A stretch of DNA of 17,785 nucleotides from Anaerolineae bacterium (GCA_029932895.1 JAOZPF010000011.1:1-17785), one strand, 5' to 3'. Positions 1 through 8,394 are shown, counted from the stretch's first letter. Notes: generated from the letters alone by a model not told the origin. Made by a program: numbers and translations.

Positions 1-1
1 G

Positions 2-766
2 AACGACGCGGCTCACATCCTGGTCATCACCGGCCCCAATATGGCTGGCAAATCAGTCTACCTGCGCCAGAACGCCCTGATCGTGCTGCTGGCGCAGATG
101 GGCAGCTTTGTGCCGGCCGAGCGGGCGCTGGTGGGGATTGTGGACCGCGTCTTTACCCGCATCGGCGCGCAGGACGAGGTGGCGGCGGGGCAATCGACCT
201 TTATGGTGGAGATGGTGGAGACAGCCAACATCCTCAACAATGCCACCCCGCGCAGCCTGCTCATCCTGGACGAGATCGGCCGCGGCACCAGCACGTATGA
301 CGGCATCTCGATCGCCTGGGCGGTGGTCGAGTACCTGCACAACCATCCCGGGCGGCGGGCGCGGACCCTCTTTGCCACCCACTATCACGAACTGACCGAG
401 TTGGCCGAGCGGCTGCCGGCGGTGGAGAACGTCAATCTGGCGGTGGCGGAGGAGGGTGGGCACGTCGTCTTTCTGCACAAGGTCGCGCCCGGCGGAGCCG
501 ACCGCTCCTACGGTATTCACGTGGCCCAACTGGCCGGTGTGCCGCGGCAGGTCATCAGCCGCGCCGAAGAGCTGCTGGAAGGGCTAGAGAGCGGCAAGTT
601 CCGCCCCGGCACCCCCGCTCCCGAACCACACCAGCCAGTGCTCTTTGCCAGCGAGCACCCGGTGGTGGCTAGGCTGCGAGAACTGGATATCTCGACAATG
701 ACGCCGCTGGAGGCAATCAACACCCTGTACGACCTGCAGCGGCAGGTGAAGGACAAGGAAAATTGA
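2..766 (+). CDS. mutS: DNA mismatch repair protein MutS, C-terminal part (5' end outside window)
   Basis: This is the C-terminal ATPase end of MutS, the mismatch-recognition protein of DNA repair. The reading frame is open from base 2, so 254 residues are seen and the N-terminal mismatch-binding, connector and lever domains lie upstream of the window. Visible family motifs are the Walker A loop TGPNMAGKS near the left edge, the aromatic/Ser-rich segment FMVEMVETANIL, Walker B with LLILDEIGRGTSTYDG, and the ATHYHEL segment. The helix-turn-helix dimerisation region follows, with SYGIHVAQLAGVP and the helix that ends it. A Pro-rich linker and a short C-terminal tail ending in a conserved-looking ALxxLYxLQ-type segment close the protein. 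The TGA stop overlaps the TTG start of the next gene, so the two are probably co-transcribed and translationally coupled. Confidence 0.97.
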   Translation, partial: NDAAHILVITGPNMAGKSVYLRQNALIVLLAQMGSFVPAERALVGIVDRVFTRIGAQDEVAAGQSTFMVEMVETANILNNATPRSLLILDEIGRGTSTYDGISIAWAVVEYLHNHPGRRARTLFATHYHELTELAERLPAVENVNLAVAEEGGHVVFLHKVAPGGADRSYGIHVAQLAGVPRQVISRAEELLEGLESGKFRPGTPAPEPHQPVLFASEHPVVARLRELDISTMTPLEAINTLYDLQRQVKDKEN

Positions 767-1986
767 ACCACCCCCAAGATGAACGTGCGGTGGTGGGAGA
801 AGAGGATAGCTTCCAGACAGATCGCGTGCTCACCATCAGCGCCGGTCACGCGGTCCACGACACCTACACCGCCTTTCTCCCTCCTCTCCTGCCGGTGCTG
901 ATCGAACGGCTGGCGCTCTCCAAAGCCGAGGCAGGGCTGCTGACGGTCTTTGTGCAGGGTCCGTCGCTACTGCAACCGCTCATCGGTCACCTGGCCGACC
1001 AGGCCAACCTGCGCACTCTGGTCGTGCTGGCCCCGGCGGTGACGGCAGCGATGATGAGCCTGGTGGGAGTGGCTCCCAGCTACGGCGTGTTGGTCCTGCT
1101 CCTCGTGGTGACCGGGGCCAGCTCCGCCAGCCTGCACGCCATCGGGCCGGTGATGGCCGGGCGTCTCTCCGGGCGGAAGCTGGGGCGGGGGATGGGCTTT
1201 TGGATGGTCGGCGGCGAGCTGGGGCGCACACTGGGGCCCATCTTTATCGTCAGCGGCATCCAACTGCTGGGCCTGAACAACACCCCCTGGCTGATGACGG
1301 CGGGGTTCCTGGTCTCGGCCCTCCTCTACCTGCGGCTGAGGGACGCACCCGTCCACCTGCCCGGCAGTGGGAACGGGCTCCCCTGGCGGCGGGCGCTACG
1401 GGGGATGAGGCCGCTGCTGGGGCCGTTGGCTGGCATCATCATCGCGCGCTCTTTTCTCTCGTCGGTGCTGACCACCTACCTGCCTACCTTTCTGAGCGAG
1501 GAAGGGACAGCCCTCTGGCTGGCTGGGGCCTCCCTCTCCATCCTGGAGGCGGCAGGGGTGGTGGGGGCACTGGCCGGCGGCTCGATCAGCGACCGGCTGG
1601 GTCGGCGGTCGGTTCTCTTTGCCTCTATGCTGGCGACGCCGCTCTTGATGTTCCTCTTTATGGCGGCGGGCGGCTGGCTGCGCTTGCTGCTACTGCTATT
1701 GATGGGGTTCAGCGGGCTGTCTGTCACCCCAGTCATCATGGCCCTGGTGCAGGAATGTTTCCCCGAAAATCGGGCGCTGGCTAACGGGGTCTATATGGCG
1801 ATGAGCTTTGTCCTGCGCTCGGCGGTCGTGGTGATGGTAGGAGCACTGGCCGACCGTTTTGGGCTGCGCGCGGCCTATGTCGCCAGCACCGCTACGGGGC
1901 TCCTGGGCTTGCCTATCATCCTGCTGCTGCCGGGCCGGCGGTCCCGGCGCAACACCCGCCAGGACGGGCCGGCTGGCGACGGATAG
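763..1986 (+). CDS. MFS transporter, fosmidomycin-resistance (Fsr) type
   Basis: A 407-residue integral membrane protein of the major facilitator superfamily with about twelve hydrophobic segments. The N-terminal segment with HAVHDTYTAFLPPLLPVL, the QGPSLLQPLIGHLAD loop after the second helix and the FWMVGGELGRTLGP segment resemble Fsr-type exporters (E. coli Fsr confers fosmidomycin resistance). The loop GGSISDRLGRRS between the halves is the typical MFS motif A. The substrate cannot be read from sequence. The start is taken as TTG at 763, overlapping the mutS stop, with AAGGA copies 3 and 9 nt upstream. In-frame GTG codons at 790, 793 and 826 are alternatives with poorer ribosome sites. About 15-20 polar residues precede the first helix. 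It is convergent with pckA, 76 bp away. Confidence 0.85.
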   Translation: MNHPQDERAVVGEEDSFQTDRVLTISAGHAVHDTYTAFLPPLLPVLIERLALSKAEAGLLTVFVQGPSLLQPLIGHLADQANLRTLVVLAPAVTAAMMSLVGVAPSYGVLVLLLVVTGASSASLHAIGPVMAGRLSGRKLGRGMGFWMVGGELGRTLGPIFIVSGIQLLGLNNTPWLMTAGFLVSALLYLRLRDAPVHLPGSGNGLPWRRALRGMRPLLGPLAGIIIARSFLSSVLTTYLPTFLSEEGTALWLAGASLSILEAAGVVGALAGGSISDRLGRRSVLFASMLATPLLMFLFMAAGGWLRLLLLLLMGFSGLSVTPVIMALVQECFPENRALANGVYMAMSFVLRSAVVVMVGALADRFGLRAAYVASTATGLLGLPIILLLPGRRSRRNTRQDGPAGDG

Positions 1987-2062
1987 ATTCCGCCGCCAGA
2001 GCTCGGTCCCCAGGCCCCGCACCGTGCGAAGCCGTCTCACCCACCTGTTGGGGCGAGGAAGT

Positions 2063-3715
2063 CTATTTCCCCGGACACTCCCTGGCAACCTGCGGGGCGA
2101 TGTTCTTGTTCCCGTACGCCTTGTCAAAGTGGGCGCAAAAGTCGGCGGCCAGTTTCCGCGCCCGCGCGTCATATGCCTCTTTGTCGGCCCAGGTGTTGCG
2201 GGGAAAGAGCAGGGTGGAGGGCACGCCGGGGCAGCTTGTGGGGACAAGGATGTGGAACCTCTGATCCTCAACATACTCCACGTCCTCCAACTCCCCGCCG
2301 AGCGCGGCGTGGACGATCTCTCGCGTCAGATGGATGTCCATCCGCGCTCCCACGCCATACGGTCCGCCGGACCAGCCGGTGTTGACCAGATAGACCCAGG
2401 TGCCATATTTTTCCATCCGCTCGCCCAGCATGCGGGCATAGACATCGGGGTTGCGGGGCATGAACGGCTCGCCAAAGAAGCGGGAAAAGGTAGAGACCGG
2501 GTCGACGATCCCCGTCTCGGTGCCAGCCAGCTTGCTGGTGTAGCCCATCAGGAACCAGAGCATCGCCTGTTCCGGCGTCAGCTTGGAGACCGGCGGCAGC
2601 ACCCCATTGGCGTCGGCAGTGAGAAAGAGAATAGTGCGGGGGTGACCGCTGGTGGAGGAGGGCTTGATGTTGCTCAGGTAGATGAGAGGATAAGAGGCCC
2701 GCGAGTTGGGCGTGTACCGCTCGTCATCCACATCGAACGTGCCCCAGGGGTACATCATGCAGTTCTCGACGATAGCACCATGTTCCAGGTAGGGAGCCTG
2801 GTGAAAGACAGCGTGCCAGATTTCCGGCTCCTTGTCCTGGCGCAGGTTGATCAGCTTGGCGTAGCAGCCGTTCTCAAAGTTGGCGACGCCGTTATCCGAC
2901 CAGCCATGCTCGTCGTCGCCCAGCAGCGCGCGGCGGGGGTCGGCGGAGAGGGTGGTCTTGCCCGTGCCGGAGAGACCCAGGAGCAGGGCACAATCTCCCT
3001 CCGGCCCCTCGTTGGCCGAGCAGTGCAAGGGGAGAATCCCCTCGCCGGGCAGGATATAGTTCATCACCGTAAAGATGAGCTTTTTCACACTGCCGCCGTA
3101 GGCCGAGCCATAGACCACGCCCAACCGGCGGTCAAAGTCCATCGCCACGGCCATATCCGACGTGCGACCATCGGGCAGCCGGCGCAACCGACCCTCGTAG
3201 CGAGCAGGGTCCAGCTTGTCGTAGGGGCAGACCAGCAGGGTAAAGGGACGTTGGGCAAAGACACTACGCTCCAGGTCGGCGGGCACGGGGCGGAACATAT
3301 TGTCGGTAAAGAGCGCGGTCAGCGCCCAGTCCGTGACCGTCCGCACGGGCAGAGCATAGGAAGAATCGGCCCCCACCACCCGGTCCGTTACATACACCTG
3401 CTCCTTGCCAGAGAGAGTGGTCAGCGCGTCCTGCCACAGCATATCAAAGGTATCGGGCTCCAGGGGGATGTTGTTGGGCGAATCCCAATCGATGTTCCCC
3501 TCGCTCGCCGGGTGGCGGACGATGTAGGTATCTTTGGGACTGCGGCCGGTAGACTCGGTGGGGGTCCACGTTGCCAGCGCGCCATTGGCCGAGACGATGG
3601 CCTCCCTATGGTCTACTGCGTCCTGGATCAGCCGCCGTCGCTCCAGGTTATCCAATACACGCGGATGTCTGGCCAGTATATCGGCCAGGTCGTTCTGGTG
3701 AGTTTGTGCAGTCAC
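2063..3715 (-). CDS. pckA: Phosphoenolpyruvate carboxykinase (ATP)
   Basis: A 550-residue cytoplasmic enzyme that converts oxaloacetate plus ATP to PEP, CO2 and ADP, the entry step of gluconeogenesis. ATP-family motifs are complete and in order: GRSPKDTYIV near residues 57-66, LPVRTVTDW near 122-130, YGGSVKK near 206-212, HCSANEG near 231-237, the P-loop GLSGTGKTT at 247-255, the metal-binding DDEHGW at 267-272, then FENGCYAKLINL and RASYPLIYLSNI. Length is typical (about 530-550). The start is GTG at 3715-3713, with AGGAGG six nt upstream. An upstream extension is not needed. It begins 9 nt after the stop of the GlcD-like gene and is the last gene of a three-gene minus-strand operon, consistent with making sugar from lactate- or glycolate-derived carbon. 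Confidence 0.96.
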   Translation of the reverse strand: MTAQTHQNDLADILARHPRVLDNLERRRLIQDAVDHREAIVSANGALATWTPTESTGRSPKDTYIVRHPASEGNIDWDSPNNIPLEPDTFDMLWQDALTTLSGKEQVYVTDRVVGADSSYALPVRTVTDWALTALFTDNMFRPVPADLERSVFAQRPFTLLVCPYDKLDPARYEGRLRRLPDGRTSDMAVAMDFDRRLGVVYGSAYGGSVKKLIFTVMNYILPGEGILPLHCSANEGPEGDCALLLGLSGTGKTTLSADPRRALLGDDEHGWSDNGVANFENGCYAKLINLRQDKEPEIWHAVFHQAPYLEHGAIVENCMMYPWGTFDVDDERYTPNSRASYPLIYLSNIKPSSTSGHPRTILFLTADANGVLPPVSKLTPEQAMLWFLMGYTSKLAGTETGIVDPVSTFSRFFGEPFMPRNPDVYARMLGERMEKYGTWVYLVNTGWSGGPYGVGARMDIHLTREIVHAALGGELEDVEYVEDQRFHILVPTSCPGVPSTLLFPRNTWADKEAYDARARKLAADFCAHFDKAYGNKNIAPQVARECPGK

Positions 3716-3724
3716 AGCAGCCTC

Positions 3725-5110
3725 CTACTCGAATATCTTGCCTGGATTGAGAATGTTGTTCGGGTCCAACGCCCGCTTGATTCGTTTTTGCATTTCGACC
3801 GCTACCGGCCCCAGCGCCATCTCCAGGTAGGGCCGCTTGAGCACGCCGACGCCGTGCTCGCCGGAGAGAGAGCCGCCGACCTCGACGGCGGCGCGGAAGA
3901 GGTCGCCCACGGCCAACTCGACCCGCTCGTACTCTTCCGGGTCGCGCTTGTCAAAGAGGATGTTGGGGTGCAAGTTGCCGTCCCCGGCGTGCCCAAAGAT
4001 GACAATGGGCAGGCCATGCCGCGCCGAGATCTCTTTGATCCGCGCGATCATCTCCGGGATGGCGCTGCGGGGGACAGTGATGTCCTCGCCCAGCTTGTTG
4101 GGGCGGATGCGCCCCAGCGACCCCGAAATCGAGTGCCGGGCGTGCCACAGTTCGGCGCTCTCCTCCGGTGTCGAGGCGACGCGCACCTGGCTGGCCCCCA
4201 TATCGCGGCAGACCTGGACGGCGAGTTCGATACTGCGCACCGCTTCTTCCTCGTTGCCGTCGGTTTGGATGATCAGGATCGCCTCTGCGTCGAGCGGCAG
4301 ACCGAGGTGGAGATAGTCCTCCACGCTTCTGATGGCAGTTTCGTCCATTATCTCTAGCATCGCCGGGTTGGCTCCGCTGGCCAGAACGCCGTTGATCGCC
4401 CGTCCGGCGTCTTCCATCTTGGGAAAGACCGCCTCGGCGGTTCGCTCCGCCTCAGGCGGGGTGATAAAGCGCACCGTCACCTCGGTGATCACCGCCAGCG
4501 TCCCCTCCGAGCCGATCAGCAGGTGCAGCAGGTCATAGCCGGTGACGTTCTTGGTCGCCTTGCCGCCCAGGCGGACGATGCGCCCGTCCGCCAGCACCGC
4601 CTCCAGGGCGACGACATAGTGCCCGGTGATGCCGTACTTGAGGCAGTGCGCTCCACCGGCGTTGCAGGCTACGTTCCCGCCCAGCGTCGAATAGTGGTCG
4701 CTGGAGGGGTCGGGCGGGTAAAAGTATCCTTCGCGGGCCAGGGCGTCCGCCATATCGGAGGTGATGATCCCGGCCTGCGCCGTAGCCATCATATTGTCCC
4801 GGTCGATTTCCAGCAGGCGGTCCATCCGCGTCAGCGGCATGGCGATGCCGCCGCCAAAGGGTATCGAGCCGGCAGCCAGGCCGGTGCCCATCCCTCTGGG
4901 GACGATGGGAATGCGCTCCCGATTGGCGACCTTGAGCACCGCCGCCACCTCTTCGGTCGAGCCGGGGAGGACGACCAGGTTGGGTTGGGCGGAGGTAAAG
5001 GTGGCGTCGTAGGAGTAAGCGACCAGGTCGACGTCCGAGGTGAGGACGTAATCCTCACCGACGATACCTTTCAGTTCATCGATTACCGCTTCCAGTTTGG
5101 GGTCAGTCAT
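3725..5110 (-). CDS. glcD: FAD-linked 2-hydroxyacid dehydrogenase/oxidase subunit (GlcD/LldE-like)
   Basis: A 461-residue flavoprotein of the FAD-linked oxidase family that includes glycolate oxidase GlcD and D-lactate dehydrogenase. The N-terminal FAD-binding fold shows VVLPGSTEEVAAVLK near 47-60, IPIVPRGMGTGLAAG near 67-81, STLGGNVACNAGG near 141-153, KYGITGHYV near 158-166 and HLLIGSEGTLAVITE near 196-210. The C-terminal domain carries HAGDGNLHP near residue 375 and SGEHGVGVLKR near 418, which hold flavin and substrate in this family. The start is ATG at 5110, with AAGGAG eight nt upstream; an ORF extension to 5140 lacks a ribosome site. The ATG overlaps the stop of the upstream Fe-S gene by eight bases, so the two subunits are translationally coupled. 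Substrate (glycolate, D-lactate or another 2-hydroxyacid) is not resolved. Confidence 0.92.
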   Translation of the reverse strand: MTDPKLEAVIDELKGIVGEDYVLTSDVDLVAYSYDATFTSAQPNLVVLPGSTEEVAAVLKVANRERIPIVPRGMGTGLAAGSIPFGGGIAMPLTRMDRLLEIDRDNMMATAQAGIITSDMADALAREGYFYPPDPSSDHYSTLGGNVACNAGGAHCLKYGITGHYVVALEAVLADGRIVRLGGKATKNVTGYDLLHLLIGSEGTLAVITEVTVRFITPPEAERTAEAVFPKMEDAGRAINGVLASGANPAMLEIMDETAIRSVEDYLHLGLPLDAEAILIIQTDGNEEEAVRSIELAVQVCRDMGASQVRVASTPEESAELWHARHSISGSLGRIRPNKLGEDITVPRSAIPEMIARIKEISARHGLPIVIFGHAGDGNLHPNILFDKRDPEEYERVELAVGDLFRAAVEVGGSLSGEHGVGVLKRPYLEMALGPVAVEMQKRIKRALDPNNILNPGKIFE

Positions 5111-6284
5111 CGGAATCTCCTTCCAGTTGGCGCAGCACAATCTCCGAAAGATCCATCACGCGGAGGCGGATTTTCTCCCGCCGCGCCGCGCCAAAGAGGG
5201 TGCGCTTGCACTGCTGACAAGAGACGGCGATGTACTTGGCTCCGCTGTCCTGCGCCTGCTCCAGACGGCGGCGCGGCAGGGACTGGGCCAGGTCGCGGTT
5301 GTAGGTCTCTAGGTTGCCCCCGCCGCCGCAGCAGAGCGAATTTTCGTGGTGGTCAGCCATCTCGACCAATTTCAGTTCCGGGATGGCCCGCAGCACGTCG
5401 CGGGGCGGCTCAAAGATGCCCGACTTGCGGCCCAGGTCGCACGAGTCGTGGTAGGTGATGGTGACGGGCCAGGGTTTAAAGCGTAGCTTGCCCTCGCGGG
5501 CCAGCTCGGCCATCAACTCTGTCTCGTGCAGCACCTCGATGTCGGCCATTTCCTCCTCGCCGAGCAGTTCGGGGTAGGTGTGCTTCCACATATGGTGGCA
5601 GGAGGGGCAGGACATGACAACGCGGTGAGCGCCGGTGGCCCGCACGGCGGCGACGTTGTGCCGCGCCACCTCGGCGGCGCGGTCGCCCTCGCCGTTGAGG
5701 TACATCGGATAGCCGCAGCACCGTTCTTCTTCGCCCAGTAGCGTATAGTCCACCCCGGCGTGCTCCATCACCTGCACCAGTGACTGGGGGATGGAATAGC
5801 TGGCGGGGAAGAGGGAAGAGACGCAGCCGACGAAATAGACCACATCGGCGGGGCCGTCGTGGTCCAATCCGGCGGGAGGCCGGGCCATGTTCTGCGTCCA
5901 GCCCAGCCGCTGCTCGTTCCCCTCGCCGGAGATGTTGCCTGCCGTGGCAATCGTCTCGTCCAGCCGCTGCAACGATTCGGGCAGCAGGCCAGAGTGGGCC
6001 AGATCGACCCGCACCTGGGTGAGAATGACATCCAGTTTGACCCCGCTGGGGCAGACCTGGCGGCAGGCTTCGCACATCAAACAGTTGTAGAACCGGTTGG
6101 CATAGACATCGCTGGTGGTCAGTTCCCTCTCGCCAACAGCGCGATAGAGCGCCACCCGGCCTCGCGGCGAAAGTGACTCGATGCGCGTCTCCCGGTAGAT
6201 GGGACAGACGGAGAGGCACTTGCCGCAGCGGATGCAGCGAAGGTATTCATCCTCTGCGATATGGCTCTCGACAGGTTGGGTCAT
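5103..6284 (-). CDS. glcF: Fe-S oxidoreductase subunit with two CCG domains (GlcF/HdrD-like)
   Basis: A 393-residue iron-sulfur protein that would carry electrons from the GlcD-like flavoprotein to the respiratory chain. Two [4Fe-4S] ferredoxin motifs are visible: C17, C20, C23, C27 (CIRCGKCLSVCP) and C68, C71, C74, C78 (CLMCEACRQVCP). Two cysteine-rich CCG domains follow, the first with VGCVSS near 151 and CCGYP near 188, the second with HDSCD near 280 and CCGGGGN near 318. This order matches GlcF, the LutA-type subunits and the C-terminal part of HdrD. The start is ATG at 6284, preceded by GGAGG six nt upstream. A longer in-frame extension to 6359 runs through the likely promoter and is rejected. 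First gene of the operon with glcD and pckA. No GlcE-like second FAD subunit is present. Confidence 0.9.
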   Translation of the reverse strand: MTQPVESHIAEDEYLRCIRCGKCLSVCPIYRETRIESLSPRGRVALYRAVGERELTTSDVYANRFYNCLMCEACRQVCPSGVKLDVILTQVRVDLAHSGLLPESLQRLDETIATAGNISGEGNEQRLGWTQNMARPPAGLDHDGPADVVYFVGCVSSLFPASYSIPQSLVQVMEHAGVDYTLLGEEERCCGYPMYLNGEGDRAAEVARHNVAAVRATGAHRVVMSCPSCHHMWKHTYPELLGEEEMADIEVLHETELMAELAREGKLRFKPWPVTITYHDSCDLGRKSGIFEPPRDVLRAIPELKLVEMADHHENSLCCGGGGNLETYNRDLAQSLPRRRLEQAQDSGAKYIAVSCQQCKRTLFGAARREKIRLRVMDLSEIVLRQLEGDSDD

Positions 6285-6330
6285 ACAATCCTCCGGGTAT
6301 AATGTCACTTGGGGCCAATGTAGCACAAAC
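6276..6330. promoter_or_regulatory. Candidate divergent promoter region for the glcF operon
   Basis: On the minus strand, TTGTGC (6330-6325) and CATTAT are separated by 18 nt, which would start the glcF operon just upstream of its GGAGG ribosome site. On the plus strand the same stretch holds a perfect TATAAT at 6299-6304 with TTGGGT 17 nt upstream (6276-6281), pointing toward nurA. Because TATAAT and its complement overlap, only one may be real. The minus-strand use fits gene position better; the plus-strand hexamer match is better. Confidence 0.35.
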
Positions 6331-6563
6331 TGGCTGGTGGGGCAAGTGATGATTCTCACCCCTAGCCAAGCGCAACATCACGCCGCGGGGGGGATAACCG
6401 CCTGTTTCGCGGGGCCGGCTCTGCAAAGGCCATCCGGCGCTCGAAACGCCGATCCTGCGACGGATTAACCACGCCGCTGACGCCAGGCCCCCTCGTCTAT
6501 GCGTGGTCGTTGTGTTCACCCAGCAGGATTTGTGATCGTCCTACTCCCCCCAGCCGCTCTCTC
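6331..6563. other. Intergenic stretch between divergent glcF and nurA promoters
   Basis: The full gene-free gap between glcF and nurA is 6285-6614. Apart from promoter candidates at its ends it holds no supported gene. A small hairpin with stem CGGCG/CGCCG and a 7-nt loop lies near 6432-6448. It superficially resembles a tRNA T-arm, but no acceptor or anticodon arm can be built around it. Short frames on both strands lack ribosome sites and family motifs. Confidence 0.4.
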
Positions 6564-6592
6564 TTGCCCCCCGTCCCACCCTCAAGTATAAT
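6564..6592 (+). promoter_or_regulatory. Sigma70-type promoter for nurA operon
   Basis: TTGCCC at 6564-6569 and a perfect TATAAT at 6587-6592 are separated by exactly 17 nt. Transcription would begin near 6599, leaving a leader of about 16 nt with the ribosome site GGAAAGGA ahead of the GTG start at 6615. The G after TATAAT creates an in-frame ATG at 6591 that lies inside the promoter and should not be taken as the start. Confidence 0.65.
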
Positions 6593-6614
6593 GTGGTCAG
6601 GAAAGGACGCTGTT

Positions 6615-7790
6615 GTGACACTGGAACTGAACCGCCTTACCCAGACGATACAGGGCATGGGGCAGACGCTGGCCCGCCAGCGGGAGAGCCGCGAGCAACT
6701 GTCGGCACAAGCACGCTCGTGGTTGGAGACGTTCGCCGAGCAGGGTGAGGCCTTACGAGGAGCTGCTCTCTCCTTTGGCGCCGCCGTCCCCACCCACGAG
6801 CCACTGAACGCGGCCTTTCCACTCCCCGAGTTACCGGACCGTTTCACCGTCATCGGGGCCGACGGGTCCCAGATTCAGCCGGACCGGCACGGGATGGCTC
6901 TCTACTATCTGATCAACGTCGGCAGCCTCGTCTACCGGCACGGCAGTGGACAGACCCCAGAGGCCCGCAGTATCCCCGACCTACGGTATCGGGAGGAGGA
7001 TCTTTACGAGGGCAAGTTGCTGGTGGCGGGGAACCTGCTGGACGTGCGGCGCGACTATGCCGAGCTGCGAGAACTGGCAGAGCGAGTAGAAAATGAACCG
7101 GAAGGCCCTATGCTGGCCCTGGTGGACGGGACGCTGCTGCTGTGGGTGCTAAAGAACCTCGACCTGCCCATCGCCAGAATAGAGCGCCGCATCCGGGATT
7201 ACCTGGCCGAGTTGGACCGCATTCGGGCAAAAGGGGGCAGCGTGGCGGCGTTCACCAGCCGCCCCCGCTACACGGACGTGGGAAAGCTGCTCCACCTGGC
7301 CCAGGCAGGCGGGGACGTGCAACGGGCCCGGGAGGAGCCGAACCCGCTGGAGCGGGTGCAGGATCGGGAGATTTTCGCCTTTCTCCCCCCCGGCACTCGC
7401 TCAGCTCTCTTTGTCTCCTCCAGTGACCTGAACCAAAAGTACTACCGGCCCCAGCATACGATTCACTTTTTCTACGTCAACGTGGCGGAGGAGGGCGAGC
7501 CGGTCATCGCGCGGGTGGAGGTGCCGGCCTGGGTGACAGAGGCAGACGACGGCGCAGAGTTTTCCCTGCTATCGCTGGCCCACGGCGGCGTGGTCGCCCA
7601 GAGCCGGATCGCCGGGGGATTCCCCTATGTGCTGGTCCGCGCCGACGAGCTGGCCTACATCAGCAGCACGGAGCGGGGGCGGCTAGAGGAAATGGTGGGC
7701 GTATCTCTCCTACGCAGCGGTCTTGCCCCCTCTCTCTCCCCTAAAGCATTCTACAAGAGCCTGACCCGCCGCGGCAGGAGGAAGTGGTGA
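6615..7790 (+). CDS. nurA: NurA-domain nuclease
   Basis: A 391-residue protein of the NurA family: single-strand endonuclease and 5'-3' exonuclease that, with the HerA translocase, processes double-strand break ends. An N-terminal helical segment (about 1-60) precedes the nuclease core. The first metal-binding motif appears as VIGADGSQI with D83, the second as LALVDGTLLL with D171. The C-terminal half carries FFYVNV and RVEVPAWV, typical of NurA, and a final helix-rich tail. The chosen start is GTG at 6615, with GGAAAGGA seven nt upstream; the in-frame ATG at 6591 sits in the -10 box. The stop overlaps the ATG of the next gene (TGATG), so the HAS-barrel partner is coupled. HerA itself is not in the window. 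Family assignment is good; metal ligands beyond the two Asp were not fully traced. Confidence 0.85.
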   Translation: MTLELNRLTQTIQGMGQTLARQRESREQLSAQARSWLETFAEQGEALRGAALSFGAAVPTHEPLNAAFPLPELPDRFTVIGADGSQIQPDRHGMALYYLINVGSLVYRHGSGQTPEARSIPDLRYREEDLYEGKLLVAGNLLDVRRDYAELRELAERVENEPEGPMLALVDGTLLLWVLKNLDLPIARIERRIRDYLAELDRIRAKGGSVAAFTSRPRYTDVGKLLHLAQAGGDVQRAREEPNPLERVQDREIFAFLPPGTRSALFVSSSDLNQKYYRPQHTIHFFYVNVAEEGEPVIARVEVPAWVTEADDGAEFSLLSLAHGGVVAQSRIAGGFPYVLVRADELAYISSTERGRLEEMVGVSLLRSGLAPSLSPKAFYKSLTRRGRRKW

Positions 7791-8386
7791 TGACGCAAAA
7801 CGGGATCCCAGTGGGACGGGCGCTCCGCACCTCGAACCGTGGCTTTGTCATCGGTTGCAGCGTGATGCAGCCCGACATCCCCGCCTTTGGTTCATTCGTG
7901 CGCGCCCAAGGCCACACGCCGGATTCAGTCATCTATGGCCTGGTCTATGAGGTGGCGATGGAGGACGACCCGATGGCACGCAGCCTGATCCTGGCCGACC
8001 CCTTACAGCGGGAGACGATACTCGACCAGCAGAACAACCGTCAGGTCATCGAGGTGAGCGTGCTGGCAGTAGGGTACCGGGCGGACGACCACATCGTCCA
8101 CCGCATCCCCGCCCACCCGCCGGTGACGATGAACCGGCTGTACAGGTGCGAGCCGGACGAGGTCGTGGCCTTTACCCAGCGGTTCGACTACTTTCGCCTG
8201 GTGCTAAGCGCGCCAGAGGTCCCTGCCGACGACCTGCTCACCGCCAGCCTGTTGGCGGCGGCGGGAGCCCGCCCGACTCAAGAGCGGGAGCAGTTTCTCC
8301 TCGCAGCGGGCCGGGAACTGGCCCGTCTGCTAGGCGGGGATCCGCTGCGGCTGGATGGATTGTTGCGACAGCTAGGGACGTGGTGA
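7790..8386 (+). CDS. HAS-barrel domain protein (HerA N-terminal-like, no ATPase domain)
   Basis: A 198-residue protein coupled to nurA. The N-terminal part, with VGRALRTSNRGFVIGC, FGSFVRAQ and SVIYGLVYEVAMEDDP, looks like the HAS barrel found at the start of HerA-type translocases (a beta-rich domain that contacts NurA in the archaeal complex). The middle part (IEVSVLAVGY, then PPVTMNRLYRC) is also beta-rich, and the C-terminal third is helical. No Walker A or Walker B motif is present, so it cannot act as the motor. It may be an adaptor joining NurA to an ATPase encoded elsewhere. Start ATG at 7790 has AGGAGG eight nt upstream; GTG codons at 7784 and 7787 are less well placed. The HAS-barrel call rests on pattern resemblance and on the nurA neighbourhood. 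Confidence 0.65.
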   Translation: MTQNGIPVGRALRTSNRGFVIGCSVMQPDIPAFGSFVRAQGHTPDSVIYGLVYEVAMEDDPMARSLILADPLQRETILDQQNNRQVIEVSVLAVGYRADDHIVHRIPAHPPVTMNRLYRCEPDEVVAFTQRFDYFRLVLSAPEVPADDLLTASLLAAAGARPTQEREQFLLAAGRELARLLGGDPLRLDGLLRQLGTW

Positions 8387-8394
8387 GGTGAATG

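Noticed and set aside
1987..2062. Possible terminator between the convergent MFS gene and pckA
   Set aside because: Only an imperfect CTC-CCC/GGG-GAG stem with a mismatch is visible and no T-run follows on either strand.
1859..4357. 832-codon open frame on the plus strand opposite pckA and glcD
   Set aside because: It is antisense to two genes with complete family motifs, has no ribosome site, and its translation shows no domain. High GC produces such long shadow frames.
6425..6455. tRNA T-arm-like hairpin (CGGCG, 7-nt loop, CGCCG)
   Set aside because: The loop does not match the TTCRA consensus and no acceptor stem, D-arm, anticodon arm or CCA end can be placed around it on either strand.
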